Positions 1-5,889 are shown, counted from the stretch's first letter. The stretch is 5,889 bases of DNA from an uncultured Fibrobacter sp. (GCF_900316465.1 NZ_ONDD01000055.1:1-5889); one strand, 5' to 3'. Notes: generated by a model not told the origin, from the sequence alone. Translations and numbers: made by a program.

Positions 1-70
1 TCAACCGCTAAAAAGTTTCCACAATTTTCAGGAAAATCCCGAAAAATACTCCAAATTTTGTGGAAAAAGG

Positions 71-99
71 CGCCTCACACATGTTGTGGGGCGTTTTTT
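71..99 (+). terminator. Rho-independent terminator of an upstream gene outside the window
   Basis: A 9-bp stem (71-79 with 85-93, one T-G wobble) closes a 5-nt loop (80-84) and is followed by six T (94-99). Five A (64-68) precede the stem, so it could also terminate transcription from the other strand. No coding region is recognisable in 1-70, so the gene it serves must end before the window. It separates that gene from the xylanase leader. Confidence 0.85.
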
Positions 100-124
100 A
101 TATACACGAAAAGAATGCCGTATT

Positions 125-155
125 TTGACGTAAAATTGGCTTTTTTGTGTAAAAA
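125..155 (+). promoter_or_regulatory. Possible promoter for the xylanase gene
   Basis: TTGACG at 125-130 matches five of six bases of the sigma-70 -35 consensus. TAAAAA at 150-155 could serve as -10, but the 19-bp spacer is longer than ideal. The region is AT-rich and has several alternatives, including TATATA at 99-104 directly after the terminator and TTATAT at 192-197. Any of the upstream choices gives a 5' leader of more than 100 nt before the start codon at 275. Which one is used cannot be decided from sequence. Confidence 0.3.
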
Positions 156-202
156 TTGTGGATTTGGTGTTGTTTTTTACAACAACGCCATTTATATGGG
201 GA

Positions 203-242
203 CTATTCCAAATTAGACCAAATGGATATAACTTTGGAATAG
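203..242. repeat. Perfect 10-bp inverted repeat in the xylanase leader
   Basis: CTATTCCAAA at 203-212 is repeated exactly in reverse complement at 233-242 (TTTGGAATAG), with 20 bases between. The 3' arm ends 20 bases before the Shine-Dalgarno sequence. In RNA it would form a 10-bp stem with a 20-nt loop in the 5' leader; in DNA the arm centres are 30 bp apart, about three helical turns, which would suit a dimeric regulator or looping. A smaller hairpin (TGTTGT/ACAACA, 168-173 and 179-184, five-T loop) lies just upstream. There is no T tract after the large stem, so it is not a simple terminator. Confidence 0.55.
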
Positions 243-262
243 AGGTTGAACGGGATTTTCTT

Positions 263-268
263 AAGGAG
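263..268 (+). promoter_or_regulatory. Shine-Dalgarno site that fixes the xylanase start
   Basis: AAGGAG sits 6 nt before ATG 275. The same frame is open back to an ATG at 158, but that start has no comparable site, would place 39 residues before the signal peptide, and would translate through the inverted repeat. The start at 275 puts a clean signal peptide at the N-terminus. Confidence 0.85.
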
Positions 269-274
269 TATATT

Positions 275-1768
275 ATGAAAACCAATCTTTTTGTTAAAAC
301 AGGGCTTGTTCTAGCCCTTGGTATGTCCGGAGCGTTTGCTCAGGATTTCTGCAGCAATGCATCTCATTCCGGCCAGAAAGTGACGATTACTTCGAACCAG
401 ACTGGTAAAATCGGCGATATCGGTTACGAACTCTGGGACGAAAACGGCCATGGTGGCAGTGCTACGTTCTATAGCGATGGTTCCATGGATTGTTCCATTA
501 CGGGAGCCAAGGACTATCTCTGCCGCGCCGGTCTTTCCCTTGGTAGTAACAAGACTTATAAGCAGCTTGATGGCGACATGATTGCCGAATTCAAGCTCGT
601 GAAGTCTCCGGCACAAAATGTGGGTTACTCCTACATTGGTGTGTACGGCTGGATGGAAGGCGTTTCTGGAACGGCCAGCAGATTGGTCGAATACTACGTG
701 ATCGATAACACCCTCGCTAACGATATGCCGGGTAGCTGGATCGGTAACGAAAGAAAGGGTACCATTACAGTTGATGGCGGTACTTATACGGTTTACCGCA
801 ATACCCGTACGGGTCCGGCTATTAAGAACAGCGGCAACGTGCAGTTCTACCAGTACTTCAGTGTCCGTACTTCTCCGCGTGACTGCGGCTCCATCAATAT
901 TTCCGAACACATGAGACAGTGGGAAAAGATGGGCATGGAAATGGGCGTGCTCTATGAAGCCAAGGTGCTTGGTGAAGCGGGCAACGTCAATGGCGAAGTT
1001 CGCAATGGCCGTATGGACTTCCCCCATGCTCGCGTTTATGTAGGCGAATATGTTCCGCCTGAACCGCCGAAGCCGATCGAACGCAAGGCGTTTGGTGGTA
1101 CCCCGGCTTCTATTCCGGGTATTGTCGAAGCTGAAAACTTTGACGAAGGTAACCAGGATTCTACCTATGGCAACTCCAGTGTAAGTTCGAGTGCTGAAGT
1201 CGATAAGGATTACCGTGGTTCCGATTACAGCAATATCGGTATTGTGAACAGCGGTACTGGCAAGGCTATCGGTTATACGAGTGCCGACCAGTGGATGGAA
1301 TATACCGTGAATGTTGCTGAAGATGGTGAATACGATATCGTGGCTTCTGTTTCGAATGGTTCCGGTGCTGGCAAGTTGAACCTCGCTATCGATGGCAAGC
1401 AGATTGCTTCGCTCTCCTTCACGGGTACAAGCAACGATTGGGATGCCTATGAAGACGCTACCGGTAAGGCTACGCTCACCAAGGGTCAGCATGTTCTTCG
1501 CATCACGATTGCCAACGACAACACCAACGTTGACTACGTGAAGTTCAGCAAGGAAGGTGGTGAACCGCAGTCTATCGCAGCTGACCTCCGTCTGAATGCA
1601 GCTGGCAAGACCTATCAGGTATTTGACATGCAGGGTCGCACTCTCGGCAAGGTTGATGTTGCCGCCGGTGCTTCCATCGCTGACGCTCTCTTTGCTAAGT
1701 TCCAGCAGACCGGTGTCTACATGGTCAAGCAGGGTAGCAAGCTGACTCAGGTGCGTGTGACTCGCTAA
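275..1768 (+). CDS. Secreted GH11 endo-1,4-beta-xylanase with CBM6 and Fibrobacter-type C-terminal module
   Basis: This 497-aa protein should cleave internal beta-1,4 bonds of xylan outside the cell. Residues 1-22 form a signal peptide (MKTN, hydrophobic core, AFA before Q23). Residues about 23-258 are a GH11 beta-jelly-roll: IGYELW (49-54), the nucleophile Glu139 in VEYYVIDN, GSWIG (153-157), and QFYQYFSVR (190-198). Glu234 in VLGEAGN is the probable acid/base, in a context unlike the common TEGY but as I recall it from Fibrobacter xylanase XynC. A proline-rich linker (about 260-269) leads to a CBM6 carbohydrate-binding module (about 282-424; IVEAENFD, DQWMEYTV, NVDYVKF). Residues about 432-497 are a C-terminal module with VFDMQGR, TGVYMVK and a basic end VRVTR. 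This resembles both the Fibrobacter-specific C-terminal domain and type IX sorting domains; a role in surface attachment or export is inferred. It appears monocistronic, with its own leader and terminator. Family assignment is very secure; an exact ortholog name is not assigned. Confidence 0.95.
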   Translation: MKTNLFVKTGLVLALGMSGAFAQDFCSNASHSGQKVTITSNQTGKIGDIGYELWDENGHGGSATFYSDGSMDCSITGAKDYLCRAGLSLGSNKTYKQLDGDMIAEFKLVKSPAQNVGYSYIGVYGWMEGVSGTASRLVEYYVIDNTLANDMPGSWIGNERKGTITVDGGTYTVYRNTRTGPAIKNSGNVQFYQYFSVRTSPRDCGSINISEHMRQWEKMGMEMGVLYEAKVLGEAGNVNGEVRNGRMDFPHARVYVGEYVPPEPPKPIERKAFGGTPASIPGIVEAENFDEGNQDSTYGNSSVSSSAEVDKDYRGSDYSNIGIVNSGTGKAIGYTSADQWMEYTVNVAEDGEYDIVASVSNGSGAGKLNLAIDGKQIASLSFTGTSNDWDAYEDATGKATLTKGQHVLRITIANDNTNVDYVKFSKEGGEPQSIAADLRLNAAGKTYQVFDMQGRTLGKVDVAAGASIADALFAKFQQTGVYMVKQGSKLTQVRVTR

Positions 1769-1808
1769 TACTTAACATCCAAATGCTCCTATATTGTGGA
1801 TGAAAAGG

Positions 1809-1833
1809 CGCCCCGCGAACGCGGGGTGTTTTT
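1809..1833 (+). terminator. Rho-independent terminator of the xylanase gene
   Basis: An 8-bp GC-rich stem (1809-1816 with 1821-1828, one G-T wobble) closes a GAAC tetraloop (1817-1820) and is followed by five T (1829-1833). It starts 40 nt after the xylanase stop codon and separates that gene from the rmlD operon. Confidence 0.88.
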
Positions 1834-1834
1834 C

Positions 1835-1853
1835 TATATTAGCGCAAAGAGGT
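1835..1853 (+). promoter_or_regulatory. Possible -10 box and ribosome binding site of the rmlD operon
   Basis: TATATT at 1835-1840 directly follows the terminator T tract and lies 20 nt before the rmlD start, and AGAGGT (1848-1853) is a fair Shine-Dalgarno match 7 nt from the ATG. No -35 box is visible at 16-18 bp, because that position falls in the terminator stem. A second TATATT lies at 1790-1795, before the terminator. The terminator implies that a promoter is needed here, but which box is used is uncertain. Confidence 0.4.
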
Positions 1854-1860
1854 AAAAATC

Positions 1861-2775
1861 ATGAAATTCTTTGTGACAGGTGTTGGTGGCCAACTGGGCC
1901 ATGATGTAATGAATGAACTTGCAAAGCGTGGCCATACGGGCGTCGGTTCCGACATGGCGCCTGCCTATAGCGGTGTCGCCGACGGTTCTGCCGTCACGAC
2001 CATGCCGTATGTGCAGCTCGACATTACAGATTCTGCCGCGGTCGACAAGGTTCTTTCTGAAATCAAGCCCGATGCCGTGATTCACTGCGCCGCATGGACT
2101 GCAGTCGACATGGCCGAAGACGATGCCAATGTGGCGAAGGTCCGCGCGGTAAACGCCGGCGGTACCCAGAATATCGCGAATGCCTGCAAAAAGCTCGGCT
2201 GCAAGATGACCTACATCAGCACCGACTACGTGTTCAACGGTCAGGGCACGGAACCCTGGCTGCCCGACTGCAAGGATTACAAACCTCTCAACGTTTACGG
2301 CCAGACCAAACTCGAAGGCGAACTCGCCGTCGCCAATACGCTTGATAAGTACTTCATCGTGCGAATCGCCTGGGTGTTCGGCCTGAATGGCAAGAATTTT
2401 ATCAAGACCATGCTGAACGTGGGCAAGACTCACGATACCGTGCGCGTGGTGAATGACCAGATCGGCACGCCGACCTACACGCTCGACCTTTCTCGCTTGC
2501 TCATTGACATGAACGAAACCGAAAAGTACGGCTACTATCACGCCACCAACGAAGGCGGATATATTAGCTGGTACGACTTTACCTGCGAAATCTACAAGCA
2601 GGCTGGGCTTACCACGAAAGTGTTGCCGGTGACGACGGCTGAATATGGCCTGAGCAAGGCCGCGCGCCCGTTCAACAGCCGCCTCGACAAGAGCAAGCTC
2701 GTTGCAAACGGTTTCAAACCGCTTCCGACGTGGCAAGACGCTCTCGCTCGCTACCTCAAGGAAATCGGAGGCTAG
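1861..2775 (+). CDS. rmlD: dTDP-4-dehydrorhamnose reductase (RmlD-like, extended SDR family)
   Basis: This 304-aa protein should catalyse the last step of dTDP-L-rhamnose synthesis, the NAD(P)H-dependent reduction of dTDP-4-dehydrorhamnose, supplying rhamnose for cell-surface polysaccharide. The length is normal for RmlD (about 280-300). It has the Rossmann dinucleotide motif TGVGGQLG (6-13), IHCAAWTAVD (74-83, the family's CAA-TAVD signature), ISTDYVFNG (119-127), the catalytic YGQTK with Tyr146 and Lys150 preceded by Thr121, and DQIGTPTY (199-206). The C-terminal substrate-binding part includes ARPFNSRLD (268-276), as expected for the family. The enzyme is cytosolic. No rmlA, rmlB or rmlC neighbour is present here, so the pathway assignment rests on the protein alone; a related NAD-dependent sugar epimerase/reductase is the main alternative. 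It is the first gene of an operon with the zinc-ribbon gene and hrpA. Confidence 0.88.
   Translation: MKFFVTGVGGQLGHDVMNELAKRGHTGVGSDMAPAYSGVADGSAVTTMPYVQLDITDSAAVDKVLSEIKPDAVIHCAAWTAVDMAEDDANVAKVRAVNAGGTQNIANACKKLGCKMTYISTDYVFNGQGTEPWLPDCKDYKPLNVYGQTKLEGELAVANTLDKYFIVRIAWVFGLNGKNFIKTMLNVGKTHDTVRVVNDQIGTPTYTLDLSRLLIDMNETEKYGYYHATNEGGYISWYDFTCEIYKQAGLTTKVLPVTTAEYGLSKAARPFNSRLDKSKLVANGFKPLPTWQDALARYLKEIGG
2767..2771 (+). promoter_or_regulatory. Shine-Dalgarno site of the zinc-ribbon gene, inside the end of rmlD
   Basis: GGAGG lies 6 nt before ATG 2778 and overlaps the last codons of rmlD, whose stop is 2 nt before that ATG. The site selects 2778 over an in-frame ATG at 2730 inside rmlD, and suggests translational coupling. 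Confidence 0.8.
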
Positions 2776-2777
2776 CC

Positions 2778-2918
2778 ATGGAAGAAAAGCAGACTTACCG
2801 CGAAGTCATGCCGGGTGAGCTCCCGTGCGAAGTGCCGGAATGCGACGGCGTGATGGTCGTTGACCCCGATAACAGCTACAAGCTGACCTGCGACAAGTGC
2901 GGTCATATTAAGGAATGA
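2778..2918 (+). CDS. Small zinc-ribbon protein (46 aa), function unknown
   Basis: This 46-aa acidic protein has four cysteines at 17, 22, 38 and 41 (PCEVPEC and CDKCG), a Cys-X4-Cys / Cys-X2-Cys zinc-ribbon pattern with a short beta-hairpin between the pairs (VMVVDP, YKLTC). Such ribbons bind one zinc ion and often contact nucleic acid or protein partners, but I recognise no named family. The start at 2778 is supported by a perfect GGAGG 6 nt upstream. It begins 2 nt after rmlD stops and its stop overlaps the hrpA start in ATGA (2915-2918), so the three are probably co-transcribed and coupled. Pairing with an RNA helicase makes an RNA-related role conceivable, which is inference only. The coding call is firm; the function is open. 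Confidence 0.82.
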   Translation: MEEKQTYREVMPGELPCEVPECDGVMVVDPDNSYKLTCDKCGHIKE

Positions 2919-3514
2919 GTCTAAAAATCGACTATCCAGAGCTTCCCGTCGTTGAACATCGGGAAGAATTTTTTGAGATGCTCGAAAAGCATCAGGTGGT
3001 GATTGTCAAGGCAGACACCGGTTCCGGAAAGTCGACGCAGCTCCCGAAATTTTTGTTGGAATGGTTTGACAGGCGGGAGAGCGAACAACCTTTCAAAATC
3101 GGCGTCACGGAGCCGAGGCGCTTGGCGGCCATCTCGATTGCGGACCGCCTGCGTGAAGAACTGAAAGACGAAACGCTTGTGAGCACCAAGATTCGTTTCT
3201 GGGAACAAGGCCAGAGCGATGCTCCCATCAAGGTCATGACCGATGGTATCTTGCTGCAGGAATTCCGTCGCGACAGACTCTTTCGCCAGTATTCGGCAGT
3301 AGTGATCGATGAAGCGCATGAACGCTCGCTGAATATCGACATCTTGCTCGGCATTTTCAAGACGGTTTTGCAGGCCCGCCCCGAATTCAAGCTGATTGTG
3401 GCCTCGGCAACGCTGGATGCCAAGCTCTTCGAAGAATTTTATGACAACAGTTGCGTGCTCGAAGCCGAGGGCCGCATGTATCCGGTCGACATCGAGTATT
3501 ATTTTGATGCCGAC
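2915..3514 (+). CDS. hrpA: ATP-dependent RNA helicase HrpA-type (DEAH box), N-terminal fragment only
   Basis: The first about 200 residues are the first RecA-like domain of a DEAH-box helicase, which uses ATP to remodel RNA or ribonucleoprotein. Motifs appear in order: Walker A TGSGKST (35-41, Lys39), motif Ia TEPRRLAA (65-72), Ib MTDGILLQE (108-116), DEAH at 132-135 within IDEAHERSLN, and motif III SATLDAK (164-170). EGRMYPVDIEYY (185-196) matches the start of the linker to domain 2. Everything after that is missing: RecA domain 2 with its QxxGRxGR motif, the winged-helix and HA2 regions, and the long HrpA C-terminus. Full-length HrpA is about 1200-1300 aa. The 3' limit given here is approximate; the frame stays open into a histidine kinase. 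As it stands the fragment could not act as a helicase. The start overlaps the zinc-ribbon stop (ATGA), typical of coupling. Confidence 0.85.
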
Positions 3515-3700
3515 GGCGGCGTGCTCGGCCTGCACAACTTCACCAAAACGGCATCCTACGGCGGTTCCTCTTACTGGAGGAACAAACAGACAACGATCGC
3601 CAGCTGGTTTGAAGACCGCTGCGGTTTATCCGCTGCTCTCAATACCGACGGCAGCACCAAGGATGACCTCGACTACGCGGCCAACCCCCAGTTCAAGCAG
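3515..3700 (+). other. Junction zone between HrpA and the histidine kinase (probable chimera)
   Basis: The frame stays open from 2915 to 5164 (749 codons before the stop), yet helicase homology ends near residue 200 and recognisable kinase sequence begins near residue 263. The residues between (for example WRNKQTTIASWFED at 221-234) match neither HrpA domain 2 nor a membrane segment that I recognise. They may be the kinase's own sequence, a third short piece, or divergent helicase. Codon use changes across the zone: TCA, ACA, AGA, GTA and GGA become clearly commoner downstream. No transposase, terminal repeat or attachment site is visible. I read it as an artificial join of two genomes; the exact breakpoint is not determinable here. 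Confidence 0.7.
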
Positions 3701-5164
3701 TTCCTGATCATCAACTTCTATGTACAGTCCATCGTCAAGAACTACATCGCCCAGGAATGCAAAGCGAGAATCGAAACGGCCGTAAGCTCCACCCAGAACT
3801 TCACCATAGCATTCCAGAACGAGCTCGAAAAAGACAAAAGAACCGAGGAAGACATCAAGGACTTTCTCATGAAGTCCATCCGTACGGCCGACCTTTCCAA
3901 CCAGGCAAGCATCGCTCTTTACACATATGACGACACGACGAACAAGTGCCTGCTGATGTGGCCTACTTCCGATTACAACGTCAATTATGCAAACAGCGCT
4001 TCCAACGTCGTCTATCAGGTCGTATCCGAAGGCGGTCAGCGCAATCTTCGCGAGACACAGACCACAAGCATCAACGGAAACCTCGTTTATTACCGTTCAG
4101 TAGGATTCACGTATAATGCCGGAAACAAACAGTTAAAGGAACTCAAAGGCTATTACCTTCTGGTATACGTCAATTCCGGTTCATACTACTCGTTCATGTC
4201 GCAGATTACGCTCGCTCTCGTTCAGGCAGCTCTCCTCGCCATGATCATCGCAGGCGTCCTGAGCTTCATCCTCTCCTACCCGCTCATCTCATCCACAAGA
4301 AAGCTTTCACGCTTCGCCGGACGTGTAGCAAAGGGAGATTTCGAACCTGTAACGGGCAATATCCGAAGCAAGGAGCTTTCCGAACTCGGTGACAGGATGA
4401 ACCGCATGGCTCATAAGCTTGAAGAAGCCGATGTAGAGCAGAAGACTTTTTTCCAGAACGCTTCACACGAGCTCCGCACGCCTCTCATGTCGATCCAGGG
4501 TTATGCCGAAGGCTTGAAGTTCGGCGTTTTCGAGGACAAGTCTTCCAGGGACAACGCAATCGATGTCATCATAGCTGAAACAGAAAGGCTTTCAGGCCTC
4601 GTTGAGAACCTCCTCTCCATTTCAAAGATGGACATGAGCAAGAGCGGAAACTACGAGGTAAAGAAACAGAACCTCAACGTCAAGGTTCTCTGCGAGACGA
4701 TCATTGACAGGGTCAGAGGCAACTTCATCCACGAGGACAAAGCCATCATCAACAAGATCAACGCCGACAGCCTTTATATCTATGCGAATGAGAACGACAT
4801 GATCAGATGTCTCGAAAACATATTCTCCAACTGCCTGAGATACTGTGATAAAGCCGTCACTTTCGACTGCAGGCCCGACAGCTTCAGAAGAAAAGTTACT
4901 TTCTCCATCGGAGACGACGGCCCTGGCATCTCACCGGAAGTATTGGAACATCTTTTCGAGCGTTTTACGAAGGGCAAAGACGGAAAGCACGGTATCGGCC
5001 TTGCGCTTGCGCAGGCCATCGCAAATGAACACGGCGGAACGGTCAACGCATACAACAAACCCGATGGCGGTGCATGCTTTGAAGTTACGATCCCGCTCGT
5101 TAAGAAACGCGACCAGCTCACCAAGCTCAACAACCTCAGAGCGGAAAAGAAAGACAAAAAATAA
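3701..5164 (+). CDS. Membrane sensor histidine kinase, N-terminally truncated
   Basis: Residue numbers count from ATG 2915. FLIINFYVQS (263-272) looks like the tail of a first membrane helix whose beginning is missing. An extracytoplasmic region of about 150 residues follows (about 279-429), helix first and then a beta-rich, possibly Cache-like part. The second membrane helix is at about 431-458, then HAMP (about 459-505). The HisKA domain has phospho-acceptor His518 in NASHELRTPL. The ATPase domain has an N box (Asn635, Asn639; the usual Ala after Asn639 is Cys640), G1 DDGPGIS (667-673), F box FERF (681-684) and G2 GKHGIGLALAQ (689-699). It ends with a basic tail. All catalytic motifs are intact, so it should autophosphorylate and pass phosphate to an OmpR-type regulator, which is often encoded just upstream in this class; here that position is occupied by Fibrobacter DNA. 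The signal is unknown. The true start lies outside what is preserved; the 5' limit is approximate and coding may extend upstream to about 3515. Confidence 0.85.
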   Translation, partial: FLIINFYVQSIVKNYIAQECKARIETAVSSTQNFTIAFQNELEKDKRTEEDIKDFLMKSIRTADLSNQASIALYTYDDTTNKCLLMWPTSDYNVNYANSASNVVYQVVSEGGQRNLRETQTTSINGNLVYYRSVGFTYNAGNKQLKELKGYYLLVYVNSGSYYSFMSQITLALVQAALLAMIIAGVLSFILSYPLISSTRKLSRFAGRVAKGDFEPVTGNIRSKELSELGDRMNRMAHKLEEADVEQKTFFQNASHELRTPLMSIQGYAEGLKFGVFEDKSSRDNAIDVIIAETERLSGLVENLLSISKMDMSKSGNYEVKKQNLNVKVLCETIIDRVRGNFIHEDKAIINKINADSLYIYANENDMIRCLENIFSNCLRYCDKAVTFDCRPDSFRRKVTFSIGDDGPGISPEVLEHLFERFTKGKDGKHGIGLALAQAIANEHGGTVNAYNKPDGGACFEVTIPLVKKRDQLTKLNNLRAEKKDKK

Positions 5165-5182
5165 GTCTTCTTGCTTTTATAA

Positions 5183-5209
5183 TTAGCATAAGTAATATCC
5201 TTATGTTAA
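5183..5209. repeat. Near-perfect palindrome between the kinase gene and queA
   Basis: Two 10-bp arms (5183-5192 and 5200-5209) are reverse complements except for one G-T pair, around a 7-nt centre. The core is CATAAG / CTTATG. It has few G-C pairs and no T tract after it, so it is a poor terminator. It overlaps the presumed queA promoter and could be an operator. Confidence 0.5.
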
Positions 5210-5212
5210 AAT
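5183..5212 (+). promoter_or_regulatory. Possible queA promoter
   Basis: TAAAAT at 5207-5212 preceded by TG at 5204-5205 forms an extended -10 element. TTAGCA at 5183-5188, 18 bp upstream, is a weak -35 match. Transcription would start near 5219, leaving a leader of about 30 nt that contains AAAGG (5236-5240), a ribosome binding site 8 nt before the queA ATG. An alternative pair is TTGCTT (5171-5176) with TAATAT (5193-5198). Confidence 0.4.
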
Positions 5213-5248
5213 CTTGCGGTAAAAAATCACTTTATAAAGGCAATATAC

Positions 5249-5889
5249 ATGAAGACTCATGATTTCTACTATGACCTCCCCGAGCGTCTCATAGCACAGA
5301 CACCTATTTTGGACCGCACGGCATCCCGCATGCTTGTGCTGGATAAGAACACCGGAAAGACGATCGACAAGCACTTTTACGATCTTCCCTCTTTCCTTCA
5401 CAAAGGCGACGTTCTGGTCATAAACAACACACGCGTTATACCCGCAAGGCTCTTAGGCGTCAGATCAGATACCAAGAGTCCTGTAGAACTGCTCCTCCTC
5501 AAGAGGATCGACGATAACCACTGGGAAACTCTCGCAAGACCCGGCAAGAAAGTCCATGAAGGCCGCAGGTTTACTTTCATCGAAAACGAACTAGAAGCAG
5601 AATGTGAACAGGTCCTCGAAAACGGCAACCGCATCATAAGATTTGATTTCAACGGAATCTGGGAAGAAGTCCTTGACCGCGCAGGCCAGGTTCCCCTTCC
5701 GCCCTACATTCACGAAAAGCTTGACGATCCCGAAAGATATCAGACAGTCTATTCAAAGGATCCGGGTTCCGCTGCAGCGCCCACGGCAGGACTTCATTTC
5801 ACGAAAGAACTGCTCTCACAGCTTAAGGAAATGGGCGTTGAGATCGCCGAACTCACTCTCCATGTAGGTCTCGGCACATTCAGACCCGT
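5249..5889 (+). CDS. queA: S-adenosylmethionine:tRNA ribosyltransferase-isomerase QueA (partial, runs off the end)
   Basis: QueA moves the ribosyl group of S-adenosylmethionine onto 7-aminomethyl-7-deazaguanine in the tRNA wobble position, forming epoxyqueuosine, the penultimate step of queuosine synthesis. It is cytosolic. The first 213 residues are present of about 340 usual. Landmarks, all family hallmarks, are the N-terminal DFYYDLPERLIAQTP (5-19), INNTRVIPARL (58-68), PLPPYI (149-154), ERYQTVYS (162-169), GSAAAPTAGLHFT (173-185) and LHVGLGTFRP (204-213). The sequence closely follows my recollection of Bacillus subtilis QueA. The start is supported by AAAGG 8 nt upstream and by the N-terminus aligning at residue 1. 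It lies 84 nt after the kinase stop, with its own possible promoter. A tgt gene often follows queA, but the window ends first. Confidence 0.96.
   Translation, partial: MKTHDFYYDLPERLIAQTPILDRTASRMLVLDKNTGKTIDKHFYDLPSFLHKGDVLVINNTRVIPARLLGVRSDTKSPVELLLLKRIDDNHWETLARPGKKVHEGRRFTFIENELEAECEQVLENGNRIIRFDFNGIWEEVLDRAGQVPLPPYIHEKLDDPERYQTVYSKDPGSAAAPTAGLHFTKELLSQLKEMGVEIAELTLHVGLGTFRP

Noticed and set aside
1..70. Possible C-terminus of an upstream coding gene
   Set aside because: The stretch is short, AT-rich and gives no recognisable protein or supported stop codon context before the terminator.
158..274. Upstream extension of the xylanase frame to ATG 158
   Set aside because: It would bury the signal peptide 39 residues inside the protein, and the strong AAGGAG site serves ATG 275.
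311..1492. Long open frame (393 codons) on the minus strand under the xylanase gene
   Set aside because: It is fully antisense to a secure GH11-CBM6 gene, shows no recognisable domain, and is a by-product of that gene's codon bias.
1834..2736. Open frame of 300 codons on the minus strand under rmlD
   Set aside because: Antisense to a secure RmlD coding region; no family features and no ribosome binding site that stands out.
2915..5164. A novel helicase-kinase signalling fusion protein
   Set aside because: Both parts are truncated at the join: no helicase domain 2 and no complete first membrane helix. The gene contexts also belong to different phyla. Chimera is the more economical explanation.
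5183..5209. Palindrome as terminator of the kinase gene
   Set aside because: The stem is AT-rich and is followed by AAAATC rather than a T tract.

Overview
The window looks like two unrelated bacterial genomes joined near its middle. Bases 1 to about 3515 look like Fibrobacter (a fibre-degrading gut bacterium). The evidence is a secreted GH11 xylanase with a CBM6 module and a Fibrobacter-style C-terminal module, AT-rich leaders with GC-rich hairpin terminators, and TATATT-type -10 boxes. Bases from about 3700 to the end look like a Clostridia-type Bacillota genome: a two-component sensor kinase followed by queA, whose protein closely resembles the Bacillus/Clostridia enzyme. Taxonomy is inferred from protein character and remembered family sequences, not from a search.

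Layout. Bases 1-274 are non-coding: a strong terminator for an upstream gene outside the window (71-99), then a long AT-rich leader with a perfect 10-bp inverted repeat (203-212 / 233-242). The xylanase follows at 275-1768. Its terminator lies at 1809-1833, with a TATATT box directly after it. Next comes a tight three-gene operon: rmlD-like dTDP-4-dehydrorhamnose reductase (1861-2775), a 46-aa zinc-ribbon protein (2778-2918, shorter than any usual size cutoff), and the start of an HrpA-type DEAH RNA helicase (from 2915, ATGA overlap).

The helicase reading frame stays open to 5164, but after the first RecA-like domain (about residue 200) it stops resembling a helicase. From about residue 263 it is a sensor histidine kinase that has lost its N-terminus and most or all of its first membrane segment. 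The 749-aa product therefore joins about 200 residues of HrpA to a truncated kinase, with about 60 unassigned residues between. The simplest reading is an assembly or cloning chimera. A real fusion is possible but has little in its favour.

Bases 5165-5248 hold a near-perfect palindrome overlapping a possible promoter. queA (tRNA queuosine synthesis) starts at 5249 and runs off the end.

Functionally, the xylanase degrades hemicellulose outside the cell. rmlD, the zinc ribbon and hrpA form one transcription unit of mixed housekeeping roles. The kinase and queA belong to another context. I see no mobile element, CRISPR array, tRNA or rRNA, and no convincing new biological system.
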